Below are positions 47,600 to 59,768 of a stretch of DNA of 64,000 nucleotides, piece after piece. Location: positions 15,481,201 to 15,545,200 of the forward strand of contig OW799237.1 in the NCBI GenBank assembly GCA_941918925.1. The letters run 5' to 3'. How positions within the stretch are numbered: the stretch's first letter is position 1; every line of letters starts with the position of its first letter. Made by a program: the position numbers and the translations under genes. The notes beneath the pieces were generated by a model. It had not been told where the DNA came from. It saw only the letters and a list, made by a program, of their open reading frames with translations, and did not search any database. The DNA is from Phyto melanocephala. Its lineage: Eukaryota; Arthropoda; Insecta; Diptera; Rhinophoridae.

Positions 47600-48006
47600 T
47601 TTCATAATGAATTTTTTTTTTGAGCTGTACCATCATCGCACAAATATAAGTACATTATCTTCATTATATCATAAATATATTATTCCTTAGCCCTCCATTG
47701 TTATGATCTATAGGTGGTGTTCTTATATGATTTAACACTATTTGTGCTATTTTTGACAGAACTGTGTAGAATCCCTTGCCTATGCCGAAAATTCTTGAAC
47801 GATTTGAAGCATTGGAAGGAAAAATTCATCATATTAGTGATTGAAAATTGGACTTACAGATGCAATTTAATTCGAGACAGCCAAATACGGGAAAATTATT
47901 TAAAAAAAGGCGAAAAGTAAAGTTTAAAGTAGAGTCAAACTGGCAGCAAGAAACTAAATTCATTTGTTTTGTATTTTAATCTATTTAAAAGGGATCTTGT
48001 CTTCCA

Positions 48007-49550
48007 TTTTTATTCCATTTACACGGGAGTGTAAAAGTCTGTCGTTCCGTTCTACAGTATTCATTTGATACTCTATATATACTGTGCATTCTTATGGATA
48101 GATGAATTGATTTCGGTAAGTCCGTCTGTAGGCCGTAGGCATGTTGAAATCAGCTTTTTTAGGCCCCCACGTTAACTTCATAATCTTGTATGGCATCAAT
48201 TTATCGGTTATACTTTTGAGAAATTTGCTATTGGAAATGAGTTATAGAGGCACATTATACCCTGAGATATGAGCTTAAGAATACGATTACATCTGTTGTT
48301 TTTTCAAATTCAGATTTTGAAGCTCTCAGGTAACATCTTGAGCCGTCTGTTAATTGACACTATAATATGAACATACAAGAAAATTAATGGCAAATAATGG
48401 ATGAATCGGACCAATACGAGCAAAGATTTTGGCAAAAATATCAATAATTATATATTATGGTACTTATTGTGTGGGTTTTTGTAGTTATTTTATTTACGAT
48501 TATTCAGCCGTACTGCTGAAATTGTTTTCTTTATATCACTATACGTCGTACTAACATGATCACACTTTACAAAGTTGAATGATCATAATGATATGCCATT
48601 AAGCATGAGTAGGGTTGCCATTTCTATTTAAAAAGAAAGAGGACGCCAGCATAAAAAATGTGGGACGTTTGCCCAAAAAAGAGGACACATTTAAAAAAAA
48701 TTAAATTTGATAAAATTTACGACGCCATTTAAAATACAAAACAAAATTTGTTTTTACGAAAAAACTTAGTTTACAAAAATACAAACTGAACATATCATTC
48801 TGATTTAATGGTTGAAATAAAAACAAAATAAAACAACAAAAATTCATTGCATTAATTATCGGGTATGTAAACTTTTAAAAATTTTACATATAATTTTCGA
48901 CACTTCCAATTTGAGCCAATATATAACCATCGCATCTCTTCAAATATTTGTAAAACACTAGGCAATCCATATCAAAATTATATACCCTTACCATATTTTT
49001 TGTTCAAGACTTTCTTCTATATCTGGAAAACAAACTTTATGAAAAACACACAGCTGACAAGCAGAACCATTTGCCGAACTTTTTTAAAATAAAAGACAAG
49101 TTAAAATAGGCCACTGCAATAAATAGCGACAATTAAGGATAATAAAACTAATTTTGTACAAAGAGAAGTTTTACAATTGTACTTTTTCAAAACTAATTGT
49201 ACGAGCACCTAAATCTTTTTTTTATACATATTGTGACCTGTGATCTAAAGTTTAAATGAAAGAAAAAAATTTCAGAGTAGGTGCAAAAAGCCGGACAACT
49301 CCGGACATTTGCTAAAAAAGAAGTAGGACTGCCCCGGATGCCCTAAAAAAGAGGACGGTGTCCGAGGAAAAGAGGACGGATGGCAACCCTAAGCATAACC
49401 AACATAGACTGAGCAAGTGTTAATAAGATAAAGACTTAAGAAAATACATTTAACGAACAACTTACACATGTCTATAGCTGTATATTGCACTTTTGTGAGT
49501 GATATATAATGTTTGGCATAGCCTAATATAGCGCTCCTACTTGATTTTTT
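48007..49550 (+). mobile_element. DINE-1-like repeat, copy O, split by a hAT-like MITE
   Basis: A degraded 5' end (tttttattccatttacacggg, tctgtcgttccg) is followed by an aagtccgtctgtagg block, a gttgaaatcagctttt block and gagatatgagc. The 3' end at 49490-49550 is gtgatatataatg, hairpin ttggcatagccta, then gcgctcctacttgattttt. The hAT-like MITE occupies 48610-49391. Confidence 0.55.
48610..49391. mobile_element. hAT-like non-autonomous element
   Basis: The terminal repeats are tagggttgccat (48610-48621) and atggcaacccta (49380-49391), a perfect 12-bp inverted repeat. The flanks agcatgag and agcataac match at 6 of 8 positions, fitting an 8-bp hAT target duplication. Just inside the ends, aagaggac motifs recur on both sides. 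No transposase sequence lies inside its 782 bp. Confidence 0.7.
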
Positions 49551-51422
49551 TTTTGTTTAAAAATTTTTAGATGGTTAACTTTTTGTAAGAATCAAAGGGA
49601 AAAGATGTACTGTAACTTTTACATAAAGGGCCCATTGTGCATATCAGATGCTGGATAAAAATTCCTTACAATTTTAATACGATTAGTTTTTTATCCTTTT
49701 ATCTTTTAAAAATCATTATAGATTTCTTGCTGCCTTTAATTAAATAAGTTTTTTTAAAAAAGTATAAATTTTCTCGAGAAAAAAATTTGCAAAAAAATAT
49801 CAAATATTTTAGCAGTAAAATTAGATTTTAAAATAAGCCTCTGCAAATATTAGAATTAAATCTTATTTACACTTGACAGGATTAAAAAGAGCAAGATGGA
49901 AGAAAAGAACGACAAAAATAACAAAATTGTTGCTTTAGAGGAATTTATTTTTACAGAAATTTCCTTTAAAATAATATTATTTGAGAAGTGTGACAACACA
50001 TACCAAGAATTAACACGTCAATAATACAAAGAATTCAAAAGACAATAGAGAAATAATTATCGATTTTGGCCGCTAACAGATTTAGAGGATTTAAAAGAGC
50101 CATAAAAATTAAAACAGGTACAAAGGATCTTAGATACATGGTTGTGCAAAGATAAACAATATTTTCCCAAATACCTGTTGAATAAATAAAACATAAACTG
50201 CTTAGCATTAAAATTTTAATACGATTTAAAGATGTTTTTTTTTTAACTACTCAGACAAGTCTGTAATGCTTTATGAATTTCTGTCTAACGGTCTGTCTGT
50301 TAACATGTCTGCAGTGCTGTCTCTCAAATTATGTATTTTTAATACATCGATTTCTTAGAAATTTGTAATTATCAAGCAAGGAGGAAAAACAATATTTATA
50401 TTTTGACAAGTGTCGGTACAATTCACCTGACGTTTTATGACAGCCACGACAATAACAATAAATACACGAATGCTAAAGAAAACAAAAATCAAAACCAAGA
50501 CATTATTACTGTCAATTTTATATCAGGCCATACATAAAACTTACCATTCATACGCTATTGAATTCAAATAGAACTACGGACAGCATATGTTAAGAATTTA
50601 GTTATTTTATTTGTACCCAGAATAGCAAACAGGCTATAATAATAATTCTGTTATAGGTTTTCGTTTTTATTTTGACTAATTAGCGTTTGTGTATCTATAC
50701 AGAAAGTCTACACGTCACAAATTCCATTTGAAATGCTTTAAAAAATATACAAAGATTTCATGATGTTTTCAGACCAAACCCTTTGATAAACTCATTTTGA
50801 GGTTGATAAATAAAAAATAAATAAAAAATATGAAAAAAGTTTAAACCTTAATTAGTTAAATGCGGCATGTATTGTGTGCCGTTCTTTAGTTGTGGCAACA
50901 ATATATATTTAAAATAAATTTGTGGTTTGTTTAAACAATTTACAAACAAACAATACACGATTGTCGGCCGCACTGATGAATGTGGGAGCATCATGTGTGT
51001 TAAGCAAGACAAACAGCAAATTTGTCTAAACGCATCCAAAATGCGGGGAAAATTTTTGTGTGTTAAACAAATTGTTGTGGTTTTTGTTACGCTTTTGTAA
51101 GCGTTAAAGGTGTGTAAAAGTAGATTAAAATATTAAATTATTACAAAAGAAGATATTGTATCTAATAGTTTTTTTTTACCAAGGGAATAATTAAAAGAAT
51201 AGTAATTGTAGGTTTAGAAAAAAAAACTGCAGGTGATTTCATAAATTTCACACAATATGCTGTGAGGTTAAAGAATTAAATGCTGTAATTAAAATTTTGG
51301 AACTAGTTGTTTAACTGTTACTCTTAATATTTTGTTTTGTTTTCATTTGTTTATTTATAACACGAAAATTTAAAAGTTCATAAAAAATATTGAAATAAGT
51401 CAGAAAACGAGTAGCATTTTGT
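49551..51422. other. No recognised gene; AT-rich DNA
   Basis: Only short AT-driven frames; no repeat termini seen. Confidence 0.55.
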
Positions 51423-51600
51423 ATACCCTTCACACAAGAGTGTAAAAGTTTATATTTAGTTTGCCATTGTATTTGTAGACACTTTCGACCATACAATGTT
51501 TACATATATATATTCCAAGTAGTTTTAAAAGTCAACTTAGTTATGTCCATCCATCCGTCTGTTCATTTAGTCTTCGAAATTTAAGATTGAAGTCTTAAAT
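51423..51600 (+). mobile_element. Degraded 5' part of a DINE-1-like repeat
   Basis: tatacccttcacacaagagt, then ttgccattgtatttgtagac, a tatatatattcc block and tatgtccatccatccgtctg, in family order but mutated. No 3' end was found. Confidence 0.5.
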
Positions 51601-51887
51601 TTGTAACCGCAAATGGATAGACATAATGACAATAAAAAATTAAAATTTTTGAAGAACACATAATTCGGAAATTAATTGATCAGAGCCAATGTAAAGTACG
51701 CGTAAACAAGCACGAATAAATTCTTGAACTTAAGGAAAACAATGTTGCAGAAACTCAAACGCTACAAATATGAATTTTGAAAAATATTCTAAAACGAGCT
51801 TATTGGGGAGCTGAAAACGGAGTGATTAAAATGTGCTATTTTCCATAGTTATTATTAAAAAATTTCCATTCTGTACACATTAAGCTG

Positions 51888-52541
51888 TAAACACATAGAC
51901 ACCAGCAGACTTCACAGCTTCACGGCTTTAAATGCTGCCAACTTCAAATGCTGCTCTGAAGTCAGCTTCATAATTATTTTGAAGACAGCAACAACATAAT
52001 AATCAGCTGATGTGTATTTTAGCAATACAAATTTCAGGGATGCCGCATATATATTTTATAATGAATAAAATTAAAGTTGTTGATAAAAAAAAATGTAATA
52101 ATATCACGAAAAACTATAAAAACACATAAATTTATTTCTTTATTGTATTTTTGTAATGTTCTTTTATGTTTAATATCAAAAATAAGTTTTTGTTCTTTTT
52201 TTTTCAAATTAAATATATATATAATGGCAACACTATCCGCCTGTTCAACGATGTCGAAAGAAAAACCAAGCGAGGTTTCATTCGTACAAATACGTTGAAA
52301 ACAAAAACAAATTTTTAGTTTTTGTTGTTGTTTTCAATATATTTGTGCGAATGAAATTTTGCTTGGGTTTTCTTTCTTGGGTTTCTTGCTGCCCATCAAA
52401 ATAGAAAATAGCCTAAGTTGGCATCAGCAGCAAAAGTTGTTGTGCAGTCGTGCTGCCGTCAAAATAATCGTTTTCATATAAACACAAGGATTTTATTTTT
52501 GACATATTGCTGCTTGCTGTCTGCTGTCGTCTATGTGTTTA
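51888..52541. mobile_element. Foldback-like element, palindromic over most of its length
   Basis: taaacacatagacaccagca (51888 onward) is the inverse of 52519-52541 (ending tgtcgtctatgtgttta) with two mismatches in 23 bp. The halves remain alignable inward: 'aattattttgaagacagcaa' with its degraded inverse near 52455-52480. A strong inner hairpin lies at 52257-52375, where aagaaaaaccaagcgaggtt pairs with aaattttgcttgggttttct. The ORF at 52077-52298 is not a gene. The layout is that of a foldback element or long-palindrome MITE. Confidence 0.6.
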
Positions 52542-52566
52542 GAGCATTACACACTGAATAAGTAAA

Positions 52567-53170
52567 GGGTGGTTAAATTTTAAGGACCGATGTTGAATGT
52601 GAACTACACCTAGACGTCAAGTTTTTTTGTCTGCATTTCATTTGATATTTCTCAATTTCAGACTAAATTAATTTGAAGCATAGAAAGATACACAATCGAG
52701 CAACGCGTTAAAGTTATTATTATACGCGTTAATATTATTATGAAAATGAGCGTTCAAATCAAAATGCATTTTGTGCACTTCGTGATTTTTTTGGTCAACA
52801 TAATCGTTCAAATTTGTCCAAAATCGGGAGAATTGTTAAAAAAATATTTAAATTTTAGAAAAACAGGTCTGTACGAAATTTGAAAACATCTGTGAATGTC
52901 TTCTTAGTTCGTTGAACAAAAAATATTGCAAAAGAGCAGTCAACCTCGACTCATCATCGTGCCCAACAATTGAACATCAACATTGTCATTGAAAATTTCG
53001 ACCATCGGATGCAGGTGTGCCGCTGAAGTAGCTGTAGCCATTAGGCCGATATTTTGTTCCATACATAATTGAACCATACCAATATTATCATAAGAAAAAG
53101 AAATGATAATAGTTTCCTAAATAATTTGTGTTCTATTCAAAACCAACATTGGCCCTTAAAACTTAACCAC
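52567..53170 (+). mobile_element. Mariner-derived MITE, copy 2
   Basis: The ends gggtggttaaattttaagg and the inverse of ggcccttaaaacttaaccac match those of copy 1 at 6010-6615. The residual coding sequence has the N-terminal NQNAFCALRDFFGQHNR, mutated by indels. KEQSTSTHHRAQQLNIN is then fused directly to IVIENFDHRMQVCR. The junction is the same as in copy 1, on the opposite strand. Length is 604 bp against 606 bp. Confidence 0.8.
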
Positions 53171-53544
53171 TTATTAAACTTATTAAATATTTAATGATTT
53201 AGCTGACTCTGTATAACGTTGCGAATCTGACTATTATTAAGCTGTAAAAAAATCGAGTGGAATTTTGATACAACCTACTTATAAAGGATGATTTTTTGCT
53301 ATTATGTTTTGAGTAAATAAGATTCGTGATATGTGGCAATACTAGAACTATCCAGCTAACTTTTAAAATTTACCAAGAATTGAGCAACGAGCCATCAAAA
53401 TTCGAATTCGAATTAAAGTCGTCATAATAGACCCACAAAACTGGCTATTTAAACTGCTTTTACCAAATTTTGCAAAATGTTCATTTTATTAGACATTAAT
53501 CCAATTATACCTTTGCGATAATGTATTGTTTTTTAAGGTTTAGG

Positions 53545-53900
53545 GGCTGACGGAACCATTGGACATTATCTTTTCAAGAATGATAAAACTTTTAACCAGG
53601 CTATAAAGCAAGGTACCGCGAAGAATAAGACTTCATTGAAATGTAGTTTGAACTATACGTAGCCACATACCATAAGATACCATAAACCTATTGAGCGGAG
53701 AATTCAGTGAAAAATTATACTCACGTTTTGGAACAGTCCATTGGTCGCCAAGATCATGCAGGTTTTTTTTGTGGGAACGGCGGAAGTCTCTCGTATACAG
53801 AAACTACAGCTACAATTCCAACCCTATAAGATAATATTACAGTTGCCATTGGTAAGATACCGGCTGTTCTGGTCTCTCCATAGAAGGGGTTTCGATCATC
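53545..53900 (+). pseudogene. Decayed mariner transposase fragment
   Basis: From about 53549 it reads ADGTIGHYLFKNDKT, the mariner 'G.IGPYFF.ND' segment. From about 53720 it reads SRFGTVHWSPRSC, then RFFLWERRKSLVY, corresponding to the WPPRSCDLTPLDFFLWG region with eight residues (and the catalytic Asp) lost. A following frame has TATIPTL and DNITVAIGKIP. The motif order is right but the frames are broken. It seems unrelated in sequence to the adjacent MITE. Confidence 0.55.
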
Positions 53901-54225
53901 TCCAATTTGACGAGAAAATCCAAGTTAATTTCTTCTGAAATAAAAATCTTATTAAGCTTTAAATTATATAATAAAACTTTCCTTAATGTAAGAAAACTGT
54001 TAAAGTAAACTCAAAGTAAACCGCGGGTATCATTTACATCAACTTATCTTTAAAATATAAACGAGAAGTATTTATTTATCTAAATACAAATGTCATTCTC
54101 TTTTGCAAATTTTCTGATTTTTTTTTCATTATTATCAAAACTCAAACGTTTAAAAAATCACCCAATATTTGTATACAATTTTTGAAAAATAATTTATATT
54201 TATTTTATTCATCAATTTATTTATT

Positions 54226-54650
54226 TCTGGTGTTCCGCAGGGTCCATTGCTGTTTTACTTATTTATTATTGATCTATCAAATAGTATTAAATTCTCAAAT
54301 GTTAGAATGTATGCTGACCAAGTAAAAATATTCCTAAGTTATAATAATTACGCCGATCACATTCTCTTACAAAATAATATATAACCTTTTAATTTATGGT
54401 GTAAACTTAACTTAATAGTGCTGAACCCTAAAAAATTAAAATATATGTGTTTCCTTCGTAGATGTTATATTAAAGTGAATAATGTTTTAAATGGTTATAA
54501 GTTAAATAGACTGGAATCCATCCCCGATCTTGGAATCTTATTAGATTCTAAACTAAATTCTATTTAGCATATCTCTGAAAGTTAAAGTTAATAAGGCACG
54601 TGCTGTCTTTAGATTCATAAAACGTTGGGCAAAAGAGTTTACAGATCCAT
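54226..54650 (+). pseudogene. Jockey-type LINE reverse transcriptase, central part
   Basis: The frame from 54226 reads SGVPQGPLLFYLFIIDL and SNVRMYADQVKIFL. The YADD box has become YADQ, so the catalytic Asp pair is damaged. It continues NLWCKLNLIVLNPKK and LESIPDLGILLDSKLN. After a frame change it reads KARAVFRFIKRWAKEF. This is the palm-to-thumb order of Jockey-clade LINEs. Stops interrupt it (near 54380 and 54566). The endonuclease and fingers are absent. A mariner interrupts it near 54650; the C-terminus resumes at about 55394. Confidence 0.8.
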
Positions 54651-55393
54651 ATAAAGGGTCTTTCAACAGGAACGCTACAAAAGTAGACCGATAGGGACAG
54701 CAAACGACGCCATATTTTTTGCCGCTCTTTTGACATTTCTCTTCAGTAAGGTTTGCCATTTCATGATGGAAAGATATACGAGCCAACGACGAGTCGAAAT
54801 TATTAAAATCTACTACCGAAATTCAGAGTCAGTGGCCTCAACATTAAGAGCGCTACTTCCAAAAAAAATCCTCTTCAGCGATGAGGCTCATTTCTGGCTG
54901 AATGGCTTCGTCAATAAGCAAGATATGCCTTATTGGTCAGACAGCAATCCACACGTACTCCATGAGTCATGAGTCATTGCGTCCCGAAAAAATTACGGTT
55001 TGGTGCGGTTTATAAGCCGGCGGCGTCATTTGACCGTACTTCTTCCATGATGATTAAGACCGGCACGTTACTGTGAAAGGAAACGCTACCGTTCAATGAT
55101 AACAGAAAATTTTTGGGCCCAATTGGATGACATGGACTTGGAAGACATGGACTTGGAAGACATGGACTTGGAAGACATGGACTTGGAAGACATGGACTTG
55201 GAAGACATGTGGTTCCAACAGGACGGCGCCGTCACGATCAATTTATTGGAGACCAAGTTTGGAGAACATGTTATTTCACGAAATGGTCCAGTCGATTGGC
55301 CCCCGTTAGAATATTTCCTGTGGGGCTACGTCAAGTCTATGGTCAATGCCAACAAGCCAGCGACGATTGATGAACTTCGTATGAATATTGAAC
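54651..55393 (+). pseudogene. Mariner transposase, internally deleted, inserted in a Jockey LINE
   Basis: From 54769 it reads MERYTSQRRVEIIKIYYRN, then STLRALLPKK joined directly to ILFSDEAHFWLNG. The segment between the DNA-binding domain and the first catalytic Asp is therefore deleted. YWSDSNPHVLHES ends the first frame at 54972. A second frame from 55096 reads MITENFWAQLDD, a repeated DMDLE tract, WFQQDGA (second Asp kept), VTINLLETKFGEHVISRNG and WPPLEYFLWGYVK. That last segment has lost the residues holding the third Asp. It ends at TIDELRMNIE, short of the usual C-terminus. Dead. Confidence 0.8.
55129..55209 (+). repeat. 15-bp coding minisatellite (DMDLE)x5
   Basis: Five identical tandem copies of gacatggacttggaa (55129-55203) plus a partial gacatg. 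They encode an acidic repeat inserted just before the WFQQD motif of the mariner. Related mariners have one such unit, so this is a local expansion. The frame at 55127-55309 is the same tract in another register. Confidence 0.9.
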
Positions 55394-55737
55394 TTGAAAA
55401 CCCCTTTATCACGTTTGTTCTAAATTTAATAAAAGGATGTAAACGCTCTGATTTCCTAATAGAGAATATTTTTTTTAATGTACCATATCGTTCCAGACCT
55501 AATTTTTGTCCACTATCAGTCAAAGTTTTCAGAACGAATTATGCCAACTTCGATATGTTTTTAAGGATTTGTATCGAGTTCAATAAACTTTATCATCATA
55601 TAGATTTTTCATTAAATGTTAGAATTGTGAAATGTAAAATAATTTTGTTTTTGGATAACTTATATTAAACAATTTGTATGTACCGCTTTATAGTCTGTAA
55701 GGAACTAGAATACATAGACTCAAATAAATAAAAAAAG
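55394..55737 (+). pseudogene. Jockey-type LINE, C-terminus and poly-A tail
   Basis: The frame runs without a break from the mariner into FVLNLIKGCKRSDFLIENI, FNVPYRSRPNF, FRTNYANFDMFLRICIEFNK and LYHHIDFSLN, then a stop at 55668. This is the 'F...P.RTNY....P..RM...FN' tail of Jockey elements. A LINE-style 3' end follows, 'actcaaataaataaaaaaa' (to 55737). About 50-90 residues expected between KEF (54647) and this segment are missing. The mariner insertion was thus accompanied or followed by a deletion. Confidence 0.75.
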
Positions 55738-58589
55738 ATTGTTCTTTTGCATTAATTGCAATAAGCAAAGAGGAATCGTGTTACATGAAGATACAATGAT
55801 TAAATGAACCTAGTTAATTCGTACTAATTGAGCAATTTTTTTCTTGTTTTCCCACACTTTTTACAAATTACTTTGTGATATAAATTTTTATTTTTCTATA
55901 ATTTTCAGATAAAGATATTTTACAAAAAATTGTCTTTAATTTTATGGCCCTGTATAATGAAGCATCTTAAGAGAAATATGTGCCTTAAATCATCTCACTT
56001 TTCTCCCTGCAACAGCATACAACTAATCAAAAGGTCATAAACAAGTTAGACATCAGTTCATATTTTCTTGCTTTAAAGAAAATTGCTTCAATTTATTTAT
56101 ATTTTTATTTCTTTTTGCTACAAAAAGGAAAAAATTGATTAATTTATTACATTATAATGAGTAACTGCAAGTAAATGCTCAATAATAAAAATTTATTGTA
56201 GCTTCTTTTGCCAACATACATAACTCCAGCCAGTCATAAATTAGCCATAAAACAAATTATGGAAACATTTTTACTGGTGAAAAAAAGAAAGAAAATATAA
56301 TTTATAAAAATTCCCTTTAAACCAACCTCTACATAGAATAGGCCAGAGTCAAAAATTTGGCAAAAGAAAAAGGTCATAAGTGTGAATATCTACAGAAATA
56401 TCTTCTATTACAAGAAGTGTGAAGTTAAAGTTTTTTCCGCCAATTGGAAAACGAAAAATAATCACATTAAACAAGATTCTATAAAAACACCAACAAATAC
56501 AAGTCGTGCCGAATTTAAAGTAATACTAAAACAACAGTAACAAAAAAATTACACTTTTTAACTCATTACATTTTTCAAGTTTATTTTTTCTTATTTTTGC
56601 CAAAAAATTGAAGAACCACAAATTCTAACTTTATTACGAAAACAACCTCCACTTCTGGAGCAGCAGAATTTCTTTACAAGGAAGTGTTGTAAAGTAGTGA
56701 ACAAAATATAAGCCAAATGTATCTAAACTACATAATCGGTGGGTGTGAACCCCTTTAACAACAGCATTAATATTACCACCTTCCATTTTCATACAATTCT
56801 TAATTTTGTTTTTTTTTTCTCCTTCAATACGGTATTTCTTTATAAGTTTCTTTAGCAATCTAGTTAGAGGAACAGACAGTCAGCCAGCCAAATGAAACAG
56901 CCATCCATATAGCAGGAGATGATCGTGTCTAACTGTCTAACCTTTATATTATTTTTTTCAACATTTGTGGATGTTCATAAGAAAATTAGGTTTTTTCTCT
57001 TGTTTTGCTGGATTCGTCGTTTTGTTCAAAAGTATTAACAATTTTATTGCCACGAATTCTTTTACTGTTTTTTATTGGCTGGATAAAAAAAAAATAAAAA
57101 AAAATACAAAAGTAACTAATAATACCATAAACTAATGTTGCATAATAATATCAGATATATGCACGCTACAACAAGCAGGAAAATATCTTGCAAGTTGTTG
57201 AGAGGCATAGAAATTTTTTTTAATAAAACACAACAAATTCATGAAATAACTAAAATTTTGGCATTTCTTAGCTAATGAATTTCATGGCATTTAATATATA
57301 GAAATTATTTCTGGCATGAGGCCTCTGCGAGTGCTTTTTATGAACGTCATCCTCTCGGATCAGTTCTGCATCACTTTTTTAAACAATCCCGGACTTATTA
57401 GCCTCTAAATAAGCAATTGTTGGTTTTTAACCATAGAACAGAGATTTTTTCGTACTCCTACAAAAAGTGTTAAATAACACGAATGAGATTGCCAATTCAC
57501 AAGAAAATTTTTTGAGATAATTTCGGTACCAAACGTTTGGCTCAGCAAAGTGATGTCGCCTTGCTAAAACCATTTCTTCTCCAAATTATTTGCAAAGATA
57601 TGAGGAATAGGAAAATCACGAATCATTTAGAAAAATATAAGCAAAATCTCAATATATTTACAAGCACACACTCACGGATACTCAACACGCCACGACAGAT
57701 TGCGCTACACATTCATTAAGATAAATATTATGGAATAAGATCCGTAAAATCTTTGTATTCGAATCAAAAATAAAAATTCTTAGTGTAGTTGTTTGTCAAG
57801 GAAGCAGATTATTAGTACTAACCTTGACAGACTGATAATACAGTACCTATAATGGTAATACAGTGACTATAAAGGTAATAACATATATTGGATTTGGGTA
57901 CATTGGTTACTTTAGTTCATTTTTGCCAACAACCAATGAATTTAAATGGGATTCATAAAAAAATGGTCTAGGTAGTCTCCAAACTAAAGTAACGAGTCGC
58001 TTAGACGCCTAATTATAATCCAGTGTTGCCCTTTTCTGCTGTAGGACAAATAATAAATACTAGATAAAAACTTTGCACTATCTGGTTACTAACTACTGTG
58101 GGGTTCGGTATTAGTAGTGCTTATCCTTTGACTATGAAAGTCAGAGATTTAACAGTCATCAGTCTATAAAATACAATGTCGTTTAATACTGCAAGACCCC
58201 AGTAATTTAAGTTGGACTAAAAATGCCTAACTAAAACTATAGAATATTAAAACAAAATTTGCAGTACTAAAAAGCCTATGGAACAAACCAAATGGAGAAC
58301 AAATTTATAAAAAATTATTTTATAAGCTGCAATTACACTGCTTTGTTTTTCAAACTAAGTAGTACTTTATTTTCTCTTCCGCTATTCCAAAACCAACTAT
58401 TCATAGTAGAGCAACTTATAAGTCACCTTTGCCTCTCTATACCTCCGCCTTAAATCTGTTCATCTCTATGCCTTTTTCTGTTTAAGTTACATTCTTACTT
58501 GTTCTGTCTTCTTTTGTGTGTTCGCGTTCTCAATTGTTGCATAATTTTAATATTAAGAAAAAATCTTTATATATATTCAAGCAAATTCT
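55738..58589. other. No recognised gene; AT-rich DNA
   Basis: A 20-bp imperfect duplication (acagtacctataatggtaat then acagtgactataaaggtaat) lies at 57840-57880. No protein family was recognised. Confidence 0.5.
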
Positions 58590-58599
58590 TAACATTATA

Positions 58600-58745
58600 G
58601 TTTGTCTGTCTGTCTGTCCGCTCGTCACTCCGTAAGTGAGAAAATTAGTTTGAAAACTTCGAAAAACTAGGTCTTTCATGATCTATAAACTCTAGCGTTT
58701 TTAATCTTAGGCAATAAAAGATTTTTTTTATACCATCCACCACTA
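58600..58745. mobile_element. DINE-1-like scraps with (GTCT)n
   Basis: gtttgtctgtctgtctgtcc (58601-58620), ctcgtcactccg, and a ttttttttataccatccacc terminus-like piece at 58725. These are fragments of the family's 5' blocks in disturbed order. Confidence 0.35.
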
Positions 58746-59199
58746 AGTTTAACAGTTATTGGCCATAAAATATGAAATATTTTTTTAATGTTTTTTACAG
58801 TTTGTAGAGAAATATGTAGTGCAGTAGTGAATTTGAGGGAAGTAGAAAAAAAAACAATAATTTGTTATGAAATATAAATTTTTTGTATTTGCAGAACAAA
58901 ACTTGTTGAAATTAAGAAATAAGGAAGCTATTTTAAAACTGTATAGCCTAAAAATTCCTATATTTTGGGATCCATCTGTTTAACTTTAGGTTGCTGCGAA
59001 CGATATAGTTTTGACATGGTTTACTTTTATAATAATTTGTACAGTTCGTCCAGTTTGTATTGAGCTTTCCTTAAGATCGTACTGTACAGGTTTTACTTGT
59101 GCTTGGGGATATGTTATATTGGTGATTTATCATACCATGGCTTTGTTTGATCTCGGGGTAAATAGGCGTTACAATACCTTCAACAATTTGGAGAGGTTA

Positions 59200-59480
59200 A
59201 AGTCCAGCTGACCAGTGTTCCATTTGGTACCATGGGAATCAGTAAGCTCCTAGGACTTGTCCTAGACTACTTATGATTATTGTAGAGTTTGGTACGCACT
59301 CTACTCTAGTTATTGTTAAGGCCTTTACAGAGTATACGTGGAGTTTTTGGTGGCAATCAAAAGCAGGATACAGAAGCCGTTGGATAACAACGTCGGTTAG
59401 TTGTTGGTGCTAGTGGCAGTATTCTATCAACCAATAATATCTTTGGGTGCTGTTGCCTTTACACACTGTTTTTTAGTTAG
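59200..59480 (+). pseudogene. Decayed LINE reverse transcriptase fragment (I-like)
   Basis: From about 59240 the frame reads ISKLLGLVLDYL, then a stop. It matches the motif at 11198 and shares the DNA core cctaggacttgtccta. No further domain is clear. Confidence 0.4.
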
Positions 59481-59768
59481 TTGTTTGCCGTACTGAGACT
59501 AAGAGTATACTTTGTACCTCACAGTAAACTAGATCAGATTATTTCGCTAATTAATATCATGCCTAGTAACAAGGGCTTAGATAGACCGAGCAGTTAAACT
59601 AGATATTTATGCATGTTTTAGAGGCGGTGGTTGCACTTTAGAAATTCAATCTTTGCACTCAGGGCTGGTACTTACTTTAATTAAAATCATAAATGTTTAT
59701 TGGTGCATTATCGTGGTAGTTCACTATTGTCTCACAGTGTTTTGACAAGACCACATCATGAGCCAAAA

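Noticed and set aside
55127..55309. Plus-strand frame with TWTWK repeats
   Set aside because: Out-of-frame reading of the 15-bp minisatellite in the mariner transposase.
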